A stretch of DNA of 64,000 bases from Ursus arctos (GCF_023065955.2 NW_026623089.1:36548767-36612766); one strand, 5' to 3'; counted from the first letter of the stretch, positions 1 to 12,149 are shown. The notes: generated by a model not told the origin, from the sequence alone. Translations and numbers: made by a program.

Positions 1-59
1 AAACTACTGCCAAGGTAGTTAAGGACCAAAAGATGTTCTCCTACAGGAGGACGTTTTAT

Positions 60-420
60 CCAGCCAGTGAGTAGAATTTTATAGGCGGGAGAATCCAGGA
101 GGTGCAAGGCAGGTCAGATCTCTTGTGATTATTCTTTCTTTCTTCTCCCCCAGCTTCACCTTTGTAGTTCCCTAGTTCCTAGTTTCCTAGTTCCACAGAA
201 AATGAATAGATCCCAGGGGAGTTGTTTATTGTTCTTCTCCCTATTTTGTTTACTGTGACTGTCTGAGGCTTTTAAGGGTCAAAGGTTAGAATGGAAATAC
301 GGAAATAGATGAAAATCAGCTTCAGGGAAATTATCCAGGAGTGCATCAGTATCAGGAGAAAGTGGTATGCAGAAATATGCAGGTTTTATGATACTGCAGC
401 CAAATTTGTCTGATTTTTCT
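60..420 (+). repeat. low-copy duplicated segment, copy A
   Basis: This part matches 36,150-36,500 in the same orientation at roughly 70 percent by eye. Shared blocks, in order, are a CCAGGAG-TGCAAGGCAGG block, a pyrimidine tract, GAACAGATCCCAGG-like sequence followed by TTGTTTATT, and TTAGAATGGAAATAC. The match resumes after the SINE insertions, at about 759-830. I do not recognise a repeat family and see no coding frame. It may be an unlisted repeat or the trace of an old duplication. Confidence 0.55.
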
Positions 421-758
421 TTTGTATGTTTTATTTTTATTTTTTTCTCAAGATTTTATTTATTTAGAAAGAGTGCATGTGAGTGTGGAGAGGAGCAGAG
501 GGGGAGGAAGAGAGGGGAAAAGAATCTCGAGCAGACTCCACATGGAACCTGACTTGGGGCTCGATCCCACCACTGAGGTCACGACTCCAGTGGAAACCAA
601 AAGTCAGACGCTCAACCTACTGAGCCACTCAGGCACCTCTTTATTCTTATTTTCATTTTTTTAGAGTAATCTCCCAACTTGGGGCTTGAACTCACAACCC
701 TGAGATCAAGAGTCACATGCTCCACTGACTAATTTAGGGGCTCCACCTAGGTGCCCCT
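421..758 (-). mobile_element. two Can-SINEs, one in the tail of the other
   Basis: A long-form Can-SINE (about 450-639, reversed) lies in the T-rich tail of a short-form, tRNA-head-only Can-SINE (about 655-757, reversed). Both sit inside one target-site pair, AAATTTGTCTGATTTTTCT at 402-420 and a one-mismatch copy at 759-777. Confidence 0.85.
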
Positions 759-777
759 AAATTTGCCTGATTTTTCT

Positions 778-1600
778 GATGCTTGTAGCAAAAATGCAGA
801 CATTCTTTGTTGCATGATTTGAATTGGCCCTTGAATTGTCATGCTAATTCCTCATAAGACATAAGAGTTCTAAAACATGTTCCTGTCCTGATTTTCCTGT
901 AGGTAACAGTAAATATCTTCCAGGGAATATGGGAAATCAATACAGCCTACTGCCTGTAATTGCTCCTCAAGGGAAGCAGGACATTTTATGCTGAAGGAGA
1001 ATTCAGTCAATCCAGGTTTCTGTGGGACCTCTTTCCGATGATCCCACTTGGTCCAGGCCTAGAACCAGGGCTGTCTCCAAGAAAGAATGGATTAATCCAC
1101 CTTCAGGTAATCTTCTTTCATATTATGAATAGATTGTGCAGCAGATGGATTAAAGTTGCATTTTCCCCATTTCCCTTTCATTATTCAAACCAAATCTCTT
1201 GTTGGATCTGGGGGAAAGAAATAATCACCTACCATCAAGAAAATTCTATCTCAGACCTCCCTAACAGCCTTTGACTTCTTTCAGAGACTCCACTCTTCAG
1301 ATCCTGAGAGGCTGTCATACCACATGCAGCGTTGAGAGATGTGGTTGCTCCCTCCACTCTGACTTTACAGACTCAGAAAGTAGTGCAGGAAAGAACTTCC
1401 TGGATTACCTGTTTCTGCTGCAATGACAGATGAGAAACACTGAGCTAGAGAGGGTAAATCAATGGAGATCTTATTGTGGCAAATGTCATGGATACTTTAC
1501 TACTTAAGTTACCTTAATTGAGGTAATGCTCAGTGAATTAAGCATTCTGTCCAGTTTTGGTGCTCATGTCCAGTTTCTCCTAGAAAGTCTTCTTGGTTAG
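778..1600. other. no gene or repeat recognised
   Basis: About 820 bp of ordinary-composition DNA. The start continues the duplicated segment. The longest plus frame (960-1274) has no recognisable motif and no splice context. Part of 1,339-1,450 vaguely resembles 36,615-36,760, which would extend the duplication if real. Confidence 0.5.
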
Positions 1601-2090
1601 TTTCTGGTCTATTCCTCCTTCTGTGATTATTTTCTGTCTTTTCCATAGAGTCTTCTTCCTCTTCTTGCTTCTTATTATTGTTCTCCCACAGTGTCCATTA
1701 CTGATCTCCTATTGTGCTCACTCTCCTGGTCTTGCTGGCTATTCTCTTCTCTCTGGGGATGTGCCATTTGCTGGGATGCTTGAATCTGGCTCTCCAGTCC
1801 AGACCTCTCCCCTACATAGACCCTAATGGCCATCTCTCTTGGACATCTCTGTATAGCTCGTCTAAAGGCCCTTCAAACTCTACAGATCCAAGAGGAAAGT
1901 TGTTATTAACAGCCAGTCCCCCTGCCCCCTGATGCCCTTCTTTATTGCCTACCTAATGTTATCACCAGCCAGCCCATTGTCCAGGTAACAAACACAGCAT
2001 TTGTTCTAAGTGCTATCCTTTACCTGCTACCTATATGTCCAGCCCGTGATTAAATCTTGTTACTTTCGAGGTGTTAATATTTCTTCCTCT
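1600..2090 (+). mobile_element. L2 LINE 3' fragment
   Basis: The sequence follows the L2 consensus as I know it: CTCCAGTCCAGACCTCTCCC, then a CCATCTCTCTTGGACATCTC-type stretch and a broken run of the downstream region. It is diverged, non-coding and in sense orientation. It is a separate copy from the L2 at 5.15-7.31 kb because it covers an overlapping part of the element. Confidence 0.65.
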
Positions 2091-2306
2091 TTTTTTTTTT
2101 AAGATTTTTTTTATTTATTCATTTGAGAGAGAGAGAGAGAGAGCACGCACGTGTGAGACCATGAGCAGTGGGGAGGGTCAGAGGGAGAGGGAGAATCAGA
2201 CTCCCCGCTGAGCAGGGAGCCCCAGGGCAGGGCAATCCCAGGACCCTGGGATCAGGACCCCAGCCGAAGGCAGACACTTAACCGACTGAGCCTCCCAGGT
2301 GCCCCT
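2091..2306 (-). mobile_element. Can-SINE (long form)
   Basis: The reversed tail starts at 2,101 after a T run; a GA-rich middle follows and the reversed head CCCAGGTGCCCC ends at 2,306. It separates the L2 fragment from the antisense L1. Confidence 0.9.
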
Positions 2307-2675
2307 GTTCTGATTTATTTTATTCAGTGCTATGTCTGTGAGATCATCCATAAGTAGCACTAATTTGGTTTTTGCCCCCTTGTGTGACTATACCACAGTT
2401 TATCCATTCTGCTCTGGATTAATATTTGGGCTGTCTCTAATTCTGACTTTTGTACGTGTCTTTTGGTGTACATATGCACTTGATTTTGAAGGATATAAAC
2501 CTAGAAGTGAAATTGATGGGTCATAGAACATATATATGTTTGGGTTTGACAGATGCTGACAAATGGTTTGACAAAGTAGTTGCACTACTTGACACTCCCA
2601 TTGGCCATACACCAGTCCTGTTGCACCATAGCCTTGACACTTGACCCTTGATGGCATTTCGTATAGTTTGTGAGG

Positions 2676-2766
2676 TTTTCTTTCTTCCCTTCCTTCCTCC
2701 CTTCCCTTTTCTTTTCTTTTCTTTTCTTTCTTTTCTTTTCTTTTCTTTTCTTTTCTTTTCTTTTCT
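2676..2766. repeat. (CTTTT)n microsatellite
   Basis: A pyrimidine tract dominated by TTTTC pentamers, inside the antisense L1. The reverse-strand Lys/Arg/Glu-rich frame across it (2,521-2,853) is low-complexity translation, not a gene. Confidence 0.95.
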
Positions 2767-3371
2767 TGTATTTGGTGGGTGAGTGTAGTGATAGCTCATT
2801 GTGGTTTTATTTTGCACTTCTCTGAAGACTGATGATGTTGAGCATCTTTTCATGTTAACTGACCATTTTCATATCTTTTTTTTTGAAATGTGTTTCGGTC
2901 TTGTCTGTTAAAAATTTTGACAGTTTGTCTTTGCTGTATTAACTTATAGGAGTTCCTTGTATGTTCTAGACATGAGTCCTTTGTCAGATATGTGTACTGC
3001 AAATATCTTCTTTGAGACTTATTCTGAATTTAATTGAGCCCAATTTATTGATCTTTTCTTTAATGGATAGTGCTCCATATGTCCTGTTTAAAAAATATAT
3101 CTTAGCCTATCTAAAAGTCATAAGGGAATTCTCCTGTGTTTTCTTCTAAAAGCTCATATTGTTTTACTTTCACATTTAAGTGTATGATCAGTTTGAATTA
3201 TTATATACATATACATATGTCTTTCTCTCTCTCTCTTTCTTTTTTTTTTTGGCATGAACTATGGCTAACCAGTTCCTGCAGTACCATTTATTGAAGACCT
3301 TCTTTTCTCAACAGAATATTGCTGAAAATCAGGTGACCACATACATGAGCATTTATTTTTGGATTTTTAAA

Positions 3372-3578
3372 AAAGATTTATTTATTTATTTTAGAGAGAC
3401 AGAGACAGGGAGAGAGAGAGCTGGGGGAGGGACAAAGGGAGAGAGAATCCTGAAACAGACCCCTTGCTGAGCACAGAGGTGATGTGGGGCTGGATCCCAT
3501 GTCCCAGGACCCTGAGATCATGACCTGAGTCGAAATCAAGAGTTGGTCTTAACTGACTGATCCAGCCAGGCGCCCCCC
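3372..3578 (-). mobile_element. Can-SINE (long form)
   Basis: Reversed tail with TTTATTTATTTTAGAGAGAC, GA-rich middle, and head ending CCAGCCAGGCGCCCC. It splits the old L1, and related TTGGATTYTTATTT-like sequence lies on both sides. Confidence 0.9.
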
Positions 3579-4880
3579 TTATTGGATTCTTATTTCTATT
3601 GCAGTTGTCTCTTTGTTTAGCCTCATGCCAGTAGTTACCTGCCCGTATTATTGTAGCTTTATAAAAAGTATTCATATCTGTGGGTATAAGTTTTCTACTT
3701 TCATTCTTCAAGTTTGCCTTGGCTACTTTAAGTCCTTTGTATTTCCGTATCAGTTTTATAATAATCTGGTCAGACCTTCCCCCTCCCCCCAGTCTGCTGG
3801 AATTTGGTATTGCATTGAATCTAGAGATTGATTTGGCAGACTGGTCATATTAATATACACTTGAAATTATACACTTGAAATTTCAATTCGTGAACATGGC
3901 ATTTCTCTTCATTTACTTAGGTTTTCGTTTTCTCAGCAATGTTTGATAAATTCCATGTATGCATCTTATACTTTTTTTGTTAGATTTATCCTTAGGTAGT
4001 TGAAAATTTTTCTCCCTATTTGGGTGTTGCTAGTATATAGAAATATAGTCAATTTTTGTATATTGAGCTTGTTTTCAGTGACCTTACCATTTATTAACAC
4101 TCATATTTGATCTGTAGATTATTTTGGATTTTCTACCTACACAACTATGTTGTATGAATATTTCTTACTTTTTCATTCATTTTTAAACTTTTATTTATTT
4201 TCTCTCTTTATTGCTGTGGCTAGGAGCTATAATGTGCTATGGGATAGAAATAGTACATCCTGTTTTCTTCCCAGTCTCGAGGGAAAGTTTTCAGTATTTT
4301 ATCATTTTGTTTGATGTTTGTTGTAAGTTTTTTGGTAGATGTTCTTTGGGAAGTTTTCTTCTGTTCCTAATTTGCTGAGTTTTTATCATCCAATAGGTGT
4401 TGGTTACTGAGATGATTATATTATGGTTTTCTCCTTTATTCTTTTAATGGGCTGATTGATATTAACATATTCACTGAGGTAATTTTTTTTTATTGAGGTA
4501 ATTCTATTAATGTTTTGATTTTCAGATGTTAAACCAGACTATTTTTAGGGGGGAAAAGAATCCCATCCGATCTTGATATTCTGTCACCTTTAAATGTATT
4601 TTATGATAAGTTGCTTACAATTTTTGTCTTTGTCTTCGTTCATGAGAGAAAGAGAGACTGTTATTTTCCTTTCTCATAATGTCTTTGTTAGGTTTTATAT
4701 CAATTTTATACTGGCCTCAAAAAACTTGGTAAGTATTTTCCCATTGTCTGTTCTCTGGAAGTGTTTGTGTAAGACTGGTTTTACTTATTCCTTAATTATA
4801 AAAGTAAGTGAGTTTATCTAGGGTCTGGACTTTCTTTATGGAAGGTTTTAAATTATAGATTTAATTTCTTCATATTAGGA

Positions 4881-5150
4881 AAATTGTCCTTTAGACCATG
4901 ATAAAAGTTGCAGTTGTTTCTTCCCCGTTTGTGACGTGTCATTCCAGGTCAGGAGTGAGTGCTTTTTGTTCTAGGGCAAAGCATGGCTCACACACACTAG
5001 TTCAGATAACAAGAGTCGCACAAAGGGTTTCTCACAATTGGCTTTGCTTTCTGGCTCTATTTCCCCCTGGGCTTATCTTCTAGGAAGGGAGCCAACAATG
5101 GTATTAATTTAGTGTCCGGATATGAACTGAAAAACTTAATCTTATCCCTG
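4881..5150. other. no feature recognised
   Basis: Short unassigned stretch between the old L1 and the L2. No coding frame or RNA gene is apparent. Confidence 0.5.
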
Positions 5151-5237
5151 TCCTTTAATATTTTTAGTCAAGGTCAGCAGTGACCTCCATTGCTGAATCC
5201 AATGGTGAAAGTCTCAGTCTTCTTACTTGCTCTTTTA

Positions 5238-5842
5238 TTTATTTATTTTTTATTTTTTAAAAAGGTTTATTTACTTATTTAAGAGAGAGAGAGAGAGAGA
5301 ATGTGAGCAGGGGGAGGGGCAGAGGGAGAGGGAGACTGATGCGGGACTCAGGGTTCGACCCCAGTACCCTGAGATCATGACCTAAGCTGAAATCAAGAGT
5401 CTGATTCTTTTTTTTTTTTTTTTTTTAAGATTTTTACTTATTTATTTGATAGAGAGACAGCCAGCGGGAGAGGGAACACAAGCAGGGGGAGTGGGAGAGG
5501 AAGAAGCAGGCTCCCAGCGGAGGAGCCCAATGCGGGGCTTGATCCCAGAACGCTGGGATCATGCCCTGAGTTGAAGGCAGATGCCTAACGAGTGAGCCAC
5601 CCAGGTGCCCCTCAAGAGTCTGATTTTTTTTTTTTTTTTTTTTTTTTTTAGCGAGAGGGGGAACACAAGCAGGGAGAATGGGAGAGGAAGAAGCAGGCTC
5701 CCAGCAGAGGAGCCTGATGCAGGGCTCGATCCCAGAACTCCTGGGATCACGCCCTGAGCCGAAGGCAGACGCTTAACGACTGAGCCACCCAGGCGCCCCT
5801 CAAGAGTCTGATTCTTAACCAGTTGCGCCACCCAGGTGCCCC
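5238..5842 (-). mobile_element. Can-SINE interrupted by two further Can-SINEs
   Basis: The outer SINE (5,255-5,408 plus 5,815-5,842) has target duplications CTTACTTGCTCTTTTA at 5,222-5,237 and 5,843-5,858. Two inner SINEs (about 5,409-5,611 and 5,626-5,799) interrupt it. TCAAGAGTCTGATT occurs three times, at 5,393, 5,612 and 5,800, bounding the inner copies. The second inner copy lacks the usual ATTTATTTATTTGACAG segment next to its T run. Confidence 0.88.
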
Positions 5843-6061
5843 CTTACTTGCTCTTTTAGCCACATTTGACACCACTGGTTACTTTTTCAGTCTGATTCTC
5901 TTTATTCACTTGGCTTTCACACTGTTAATATTCCTTCTCTCTCTTTTGTTTTCTGGTTCTCCTTTTCCTCCTATCTCTGGATGCTGGTGTGCCCCAGAGC
6001 ACGATCCTTGGTCCTGTCCTTCCTTTGTAGAGGTCCTTCCTTGATGATCTTGTCTGTTCTT

Positions 6062-6263
6062 TTTTTTTTTTTTTTAAGATTTTATTTATTTATTTGACAG
6101 AGATAGAGACAGCCAGCGAGAGAGGGAACACAAGCAGGGGGAGTGGGAGAGGAAGAAGCAGGCTCCAGCGGAGGAGCCTGATGTAGGGCTCAATCCCAGA
6201 ACACCTGGATCATGCCCTGAGCCGAAGGCAGACGCTTTATGACTGAGCCACCCAGGCGCCCCC
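6062..6263 (-). mobile_element. Can-SINE (long form)
   Basis: Target duplications TGATCTTGTCTGTTCTT at 6,045-6,061 and 6,264-6,280 are exact, so this is a fairly recent insertion into the L2. Confidence 0.95.
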
Positions 6264-7393
6264 TGATCTTGTCTGTTCTTATCTGCTGATAATCTGTAGC
6301 CCGCACATCTCTTCCTGCACTTGCGATGCGTTTATCCAACTGTCCCATCTGTATCTCCACTTGAATGTTTAATAGACTCAAGCTCAGCCTGACTAAAACT
6401 GAACTCCTGGGCTTCCCCTCCCAAACCTGCTTCCTCTGGTGACTTCTCCTTCTTGATTAATAGCAGACCCTTTGGAATCATCCTTGACCTGTGTTTTCTT
6501 GTGCTCCATATCTTATTTGTCAGCAAAACCACGGGGCCCTATATCTGAAATATATCTAGAATCTGACCTCTTCTGATCTTGTCTGCTGCAGTTACCCTCA
6601 CCAGGCCAGAATAATTAGTCTGGTCTTGTCTGGATTATAGAAATAGTCACAGAGCGGATCTTGCCGCTTCTCAGCCCTGGCCCCTCAACACAGCATCCAG
6701 AGTGCTCCTTGTAGAATGTGAGTCAGGTTATTTTATGTCACTTTTTTATTCAACATCTACATTTTTCTCTGAGTAAAAGCCAAAGTTCTTATAGGCTTAA
6801 AAAATGGGTTATGCAGCCCATTTTTTGTTCTGATCTCACCTCCTTAGCCCCTTGATCCCTCTGCTCCAGCCCTACTTGCTTTCTTGCCATTCTAGAAACA
6901 TACCATGCACAGTGCCACCTTCATCCTTGTACCAAATGTGCCTTCTGCCTGGAGTGTGCTTTCCCCAGGGAGCCTGGAGGTATGCTCCCTTTCCTCCTCA
7001 GGACCTTGCTGAAATGTCACTGCTCAGTGAGGTCTACACAAACTCCCAACTTAAAATTGCCACACTAACCCCGTGTTCCCCTTGCCCTAAATTTGGTCTA
7101 CTTTGTATTTTTAACATAGCACTTTTCATCTAACATACTCTACAGTTTCTTTATTACTATATTGTTTATCCTCTGTTTTATCCTTTTTGAATCAATCCCT
7201 AGGCTAGAGGAGGTGAACTTTGTTTTGCACTGTTGTATCCCAACTGCTTAGGACAGTGACACATAGTAAGTATTGAAAAATCATTAAATGAAAAAAAAAA
7301 AAAGGAATGAGTGAATGAACTCTTATGTGCTGTTATGTTTATAGGTGTCTCCTTTGTAAGCTCCATGTAGTTTAGTCTTTTTAATCCAATTTA

Positions 7394-7603
7394 TTTTTTT
7401 ATTTTTTTTAAAGATTTTTATTTATTTATTTGACAGAGAAAGAGACAGCCAGCGAGAGAGGGAACACAAGCAGGGAGAGTAGGAGAGGAAGAAGCAGGCT
7501 TCCTGCTGAGAGGGGAGCCCGATGTGGGGCTTGTCCCAGGTCCCTGGGATCACGCCCTGAGCCAAAGGCAGACGCTTAACGACTGAGCCACCCAGGCGCC
7601 CCA
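7394..7603 (-). mobile_element. Can-SINE (long form)
   Basis: A 21-bp target duplication with one mismatch lies at 7,373-7,393 and 7,604-7,624. Confidence 0.95.
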
Positions 7604-7624
7604 TAGTCTTTGTAATCCAATTTA

Positions 7625-8147
7625 ATACAGACTTCAATATGTTATTGCTTGAGTGTTTACTTTTTTGTTTTGTTTTATACTTTTCACTCAAATGTATTTC
7701 TTATACAGTGTGAGGTCTAATTTCTTTCTTAACAGATAGATAACTTCATTTATATTTATGACAACCTCATTCAGTAAGTTAATCATCCTTTGCCTCAAAT
7801 TTAAATTGTGACTTTACTATGTGTTAACACATACATAAGACTATTAAGACTATACTTCTGGACTTTTACTTGCCGCTGACATATTTTACTTTTGATTTGA
7901 AGAGCTTTGTAATAAATAGGAATATCTAGCATGGCAAGCACCCTTTAGAGTTTTTGCTTTGGATATACTTTTTTCCCCCTTTGAATTAAAAAAGTTATAT
8001 CCAGTGGAAAATATTTAAACACAATAATAAAAAAAATTGGTTTGCTAAATTAAATTGTCTTAAACTTTTAGGTTAATTTTGATTTGTCAGCATTTTCGTA
8101 AGTCTTAGATCTCAGGAACATTGTTTTATGTCCTACAGGAACATTTT
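7625..8147 (-). mobile_element. probable old L1 fragment, antisense
   Basis: AT-rich sequence that resembles reversed mid-ORF2 L1, for example around 7,890-7,980 (GAATATCTAGCATGGCAAGC). It is highly diverged, and the assignment rests on a few words of similarity. Confidence 0.45.
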
Positions 8148-8325
8148 TTAGGCTCCTGGGTGGCTCAGTCAGTTAAACATCTGCCTTCGGCTTGGGTCAT
8201 GATCCCAGCTTCCTGGGATACAGCCCTACAGGAACCCCTTGCTCAGCGGGGAGCCTGCCTCTCCCTCTGCCTGCCCCTGCTTGTGCTCTGTCTCTTGGTC
8301 AAATAATTAAAATCTTTAAAAAAAC
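8148..8325 (+). mobile_element. Can-SINE, plus orientation
   Basis: Head CTCCTGGGTGGCTCAG at 8,153, a CT-rich middle and an AATTAAAATCTTTAAAAAAA tail. Confidence 0.9.
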
Positions 8326-9500
8326 CATTTTTTGGTACAGAACAGCTTTATTGAAATATTATTCAAATGCTGTTCTAATTCACCCTTTTAAAGTGTACAC
8401 TTCGGTGGTTTTTAGTGTATTCACAGAGTTGTGCAACCATCAACACTAATTTTTATTGCCCCCCAAAGAAGCCCCGTACTCCTTAGCAGTCACCTCCATT
8501 CTCCCTTCCCCCGACTCTTAGAAACCATTAACCTACTTTCTGTCTCTGCGGATTTGCCTATAGTGAACATTTCATATAAATACATAAATATTTCACGTAC
8601 ACTATGTACCTTTTGTGTCTGGCTTCTTTCACTTAGCATACTGTTTTAAAAGTCCATCTATGTTGTAGTATATCATTTCCTTTTTATGGTAAAATATTCC
8701 ATTGTATGGATATGCCACATTTTGTTTATTCAGTCATCAGTTGATGGATGTTTGGGTTATTTCTGCTTTTTTGGGCTATTATCAATAATGCTGTTCTGAA
8801 CAGTTATGTACAAGTTTTTGTGTAGATAGGTATTTTCAGTTCTCTTGGGTGGCCTAGGACTGGAATTGCTGGGTCATATGGTAACTTTCTGTTTAGCATT
8901 TTGAGGAATTGTGAAACTTCCACAGTGAAGTTTACATTCCCACCAGCAATATATGAGGGTTCCTGTTTATCCACATCCTTGCCATTGTTTGTTATTGTCT
9001 CTTCTTTTGATTATAGCGGTTCTGGTGGGTGTGAAGCGATACCTCATTGTGGTTTTGATTTGCATTTCCCTAATGACTAACGATGTCAAGCATATTTTCA
9101 TGGGCTTATTGCCCATTTGTGTATCTTTTTTTTTGAGAATTATCTATTAAAATCTTTCATACATTTTTAAATTGGGTTCTTTTTTTATAATTGAGTTATG
9201 AGTTCTTTATATATTCTTTTTTAAAAAAGATTTTATTTATTTATTTTGAAAGAGAGAGAGAAGGTGCACAGGCGCAAGCAGAGGGAGATGCAGAGGGAAT
9301 CTCAAGCCGATTCTGCGCTCAGAGCCTGACATGGGGCTTGATCTCACGACCCTGAGATCACAACCCTGAGATCATGACCTGAGCAGAAACCATGAATCAC
9401 TCGCTTAACCGACCAAGCCACCAGGGTGCCCCAAGAGTTCTTTCTATATTCTGAATATAAGTCCCATACCAGGTATATGATTTCTTTCCTAACATTTTAA
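8326..9500 (-). mobile_element. old L1 (L1M type) 3' end, antisense
   Basis: A close match to the reversed L1M 3' UTR and ORF2 C-terminus: CCTTTTAAAGTGTACACTTC, TTCACAGAGTTGTGCAACCA, ATATTCCATTGTATGGATAT, GGAATTGCTGGGTCATATGG and CTCATTGTGGTTTTGATTTG. No frame survives. A SINE interrupts it at 9,217-9,433. Confidence 0.88.
9217..9433 (-). mobile_element. Can-SINE (long form)
   Basis: Flanked by AGTTCTTTATATATTCT and AGTTCTTTCTATATTCT. Internally it carries a short repeated ACCCTGAGATCA block at about 9,350-9,375. Confidence 0.9.
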
Positions 9501-11520
9501 ATAATTTTTGACGTGAGTCATATACCTTTCTAGCTATTTGTCACTTTCAGTGTTACTCCCAAACTACTATTTTTTTCTTTCATTTTCATTACTGAATGGT
9601 TGTTGCTAACATATTATTTAAAATCTGTATCTAATTGACCATAGCTAGTGATTTTCATGTGGTACGACTCATGTTAAGTTTCCGTTTATTGAACTTGTCT
9701 TAGATTACTGGAATAAACCTAACTTGTCTGTCTTTTATTTAAAAAAACTTACTGATCACCTCCTGTGTTTTAGGAGGCACGTCCATTGTGAACAACAGAA
9801 AACTGCTTTCCTAGAGTATGTTCCAGTGGGTTGTGATATGTTGTTTTTGTATTTTACTCCCGGACTAATGTTTTATTAGGAACACGTGCATCAAAATTAT
9901 AAGAGAAATAGCCTTATGGTTTTTTGTTGTACTACTTTGTAAAGTTTTGATATTAAGATTCTCCTAGTTCACTAACGATTTGAGGAGCTCTTTATGCGTA
10001 GTGGAATAGTGTATGACAATGTAAGACTCATCTGCTCTTAAAAGGCTAGCTAGAATTCAGTGTGAGATTCCCAGTCCTGCTTGAAATCTCATCTTCAGTT
10101 ATTGGTTTGATGATCTTATCTGGGGATAAGTTTTGTTAAAATTCACTCATAAACAGTGTTTTCGCCTCTATATTCTGAAAATTTATTGCTGTGAAATGCC
10201 ACATATAATTCGCCTATAATTTTTGTGTTCTTCCATCTTTATGGATATAAGCCTTTCCCCAGCTCTGTTGTATATTTTTGTTTTCTAACCACCCCTGCCC
10301 TCAATTTTGCCCATTTTATGGGACATACTGAAAAAATGCTTTTGGTTTTACTTAGTCTTCCTTGTTTATTTTGGATTTATTTTAATTTAAGATGTTATCC
10401 TTATTTTTTAATGCTTTCCTTGCTTTTTTATTTTTGATATTTCTCTTAGCTAAATATAAGATTTCTAATTATTTTCAGTCTTTGTTTTAAAATTAGATAA
10501 AGACAGGTGTTCTCTATGACGCTTTAGTTGTAGCTTTTAGGTATCATGTAACAAATCCTCACTCTGTTTCTTTCTGGGTAGTTAGTAATTTGGATATTGG
10601 TTACTTTTCTTTGACGTAGTTTTTAATTTGGAGGCTCTCATGAGTTAATGACTTTTTGGTGAGATTATTTTTTTCATTTTGGTTTTGTAGGTCATAATCA
10701 GACAGTAGCCTCTAAAATCTCTGATTTGTAGAATTTAATAATATTTTCTCTGAAATCAGCATGACATAACAATTATAAGTGGATCTTTATTGTCAGATGA
10801 CCTGTATTGGGGAAAATAATACCTATGTTATTGGTTTCTCCTAAATATGAGATAATATATATTTAAAATATTCTATGAAAGGCGTTCTTCCAAGTAAGTG
10901 CCTGTTAAATTTTAGCTGTCAATATTATTTATTACATGACACAAGAGTTAAATAAACTCTGTATGATAGTTGTCCTTTTTTATTGACAGAGATATATTGT
11001 CTCTCACTGTAATTGTGGTTTGTTTTCTTTAACCAAATTATTCTGTAATTATAGCAGTTTTTCTTTATCTATTTGGATACATACAGACTTGACCTATACC
11101 TTGATTAATTTTTACCATTTAACATTACATGATATTTGCCTTTGCCCCATTGACAGTTAAGGCTGCAAATTCTGCTTTATCTGATGTAACTAAGGCCATG
11201 GTTGTTTCCCTTTTATTTGCATTTTCTTGTAAAATTTTGTTAATACCTTCATTTTTTACCATTTTTTAATCACTTTGAGATTTGTTTTTTATAAATAACA
11301 AATGTCAACATTTTGGTTTTTTAGAGCATTATGTCAGTCTGTCTTGGATAAGAAATATATCCACTCATATATATTTGGTTTGTAAATCCATCTTAGTTTG
11401 CTAAATATTATATTTGAGTATAAAATAAATATACATCGTAGTTTTATGCTATTAATTATACATTTTCAGAATCTAGCTTGTTCAAATTTTAGTATTTAAT
11501 TTTTCTTTTCTGTTAGTTTG
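9501..11520 (-). mobile_element. probable continuation of antisense L1/HAL1, strongly decayed
   Basis: About 2 kb of T-rich DNA with scattered similarity to reversed ORF2 and the ORF1-ORF2 region, for example CTGGAATAAACCTAAC near 9,708 and TCTGCTTTATCTGATGTAAC near 11,172. It is too diverged for boundaries or family. I see no host gene or RNA here. Confidence 0.4.
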
Positions 11521-11538
11521 ATAGACTTCTGATTTTTA

Positions 11539-11746
11539 TTTTTATTTATTTTTTATTTTTTTAAGATATTATTTATTTATTTGACAGAGAGACAGCCAGT
11601 GAGAGAGGGAACACAAACAGGGGGAGTGGGAGAGGAAGAAGCAGGCTCCCAGCAGAGGAGCCTGATGCGGGACTCTATCCCAAAACGCCGGGATCACACC
11701 CTGAGCCGAAGGCAGACGCCTAACGACTGTGCTACCCAGGTGCCCC
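11539..11746 (-). mobile_element. Can-SINE (long form)
   Basis: Exact duplication AGACTTCTGATTTTTA at 11,523-11,538 and 11,747-11,762. Confidence 0.95.
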
Positions 11747-12030
11747 AGACTTCTGATTTTTAATCCTCATAGTCACCAACTTACTCCTGAATATTAAACT
11801 GAGTGTCTACTAACATATCAAGACTACTTTGTTGCTCTTTTGCTGCTCCATGGCGCAGTGCTTGCTACTTCTCCTCCAGCCCCTCCTAGATGACCTCAGA
11901 AAGCTTCAGTCCCCTCTACCCCACACCCAGACTCCTTCATTTTGCTAATTTATCAGTGTATTATTGGTTCTTTCCTATGGAGGGGCTCTTCTGTTTCAGG
12001 AGGTCTTTTTTAACATTATGTCGTATATTT

Positions 12031-12149
12031 CAAGTAGGCTCCACACCCAGCGTGGAGCCCAAAGGGGGGCTTGAATTCACAACCCTGAGATCAAGACCTG
12101 AGCTGAGATCAAGAGTTGGAGGCTTGACTGACAGCCACCCAGACGCCCC
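12031..12149 (-). mobile_element. Can-SINE (short form)
   Basis: A tRNA-like head only: CCACACCCAGCGTGGAGCCC to CCACCCAGACGCCCC. ATGTCGTATATTTC precedes it and ATGTTGTACATTTC follows it, the latter shared with the next SINE. Confidence 0.9.

Larger units (their letters stand above)
2310..4880 (-). mobile_element. old L1 (L1M type), antisense, 3' half
   Basis: The plus strand reads as the reverse of L1 ORF2, from the C-terminus near 2,400 to the reverse transcriptase near 4,860. Landmarks are the reverse complement of the ORF2 C-terminal region (2,400-2,650), TTGAGCATCTTTTCATGTT at 2,838 and the palm-region counterpart around 4,590-4,860. It has many stops and frameshifts. A pyrimidine microsatellite and a SINE interrupt it. 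Confidence 0.75.
5150..7310 (+). mobile_element. long L2 LINE copy, 3' part
   Basis: An ancient sense L2 survives in three blocks: 5,150-5,237 (the GTGACCTCCATTGCTGAATC region), 5,859-6,061 (GTGTGCCCCAGAGC region) and 6,281-7,310 (AATATATCTAGAATCTGACC, CTCTGAGTAAAAGCCAAAGT, then the ACATAGTAAGTATTGAAAAA tail). The first two blocks correspond to the end of the reverse-transcriptase frame, the last to the C-terminus and 3' UTR. The frame is destroyed. Can-SINEs explain both gaps. Confidence 0.8.

Noticed and set aside
2521..2853. Lys/Arg/Glu-rich minus-strand frame
   Set aside because: Translation of the (CTTTT)n tract and antisense L1.
5530..5830. Minus-strand frames with SVVKRLPSAQG-type peptides, repeated across the window
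   Set aside because: Translations of Can-SINEs; the same peptide recurs wherever a SINE lies in that orientation.
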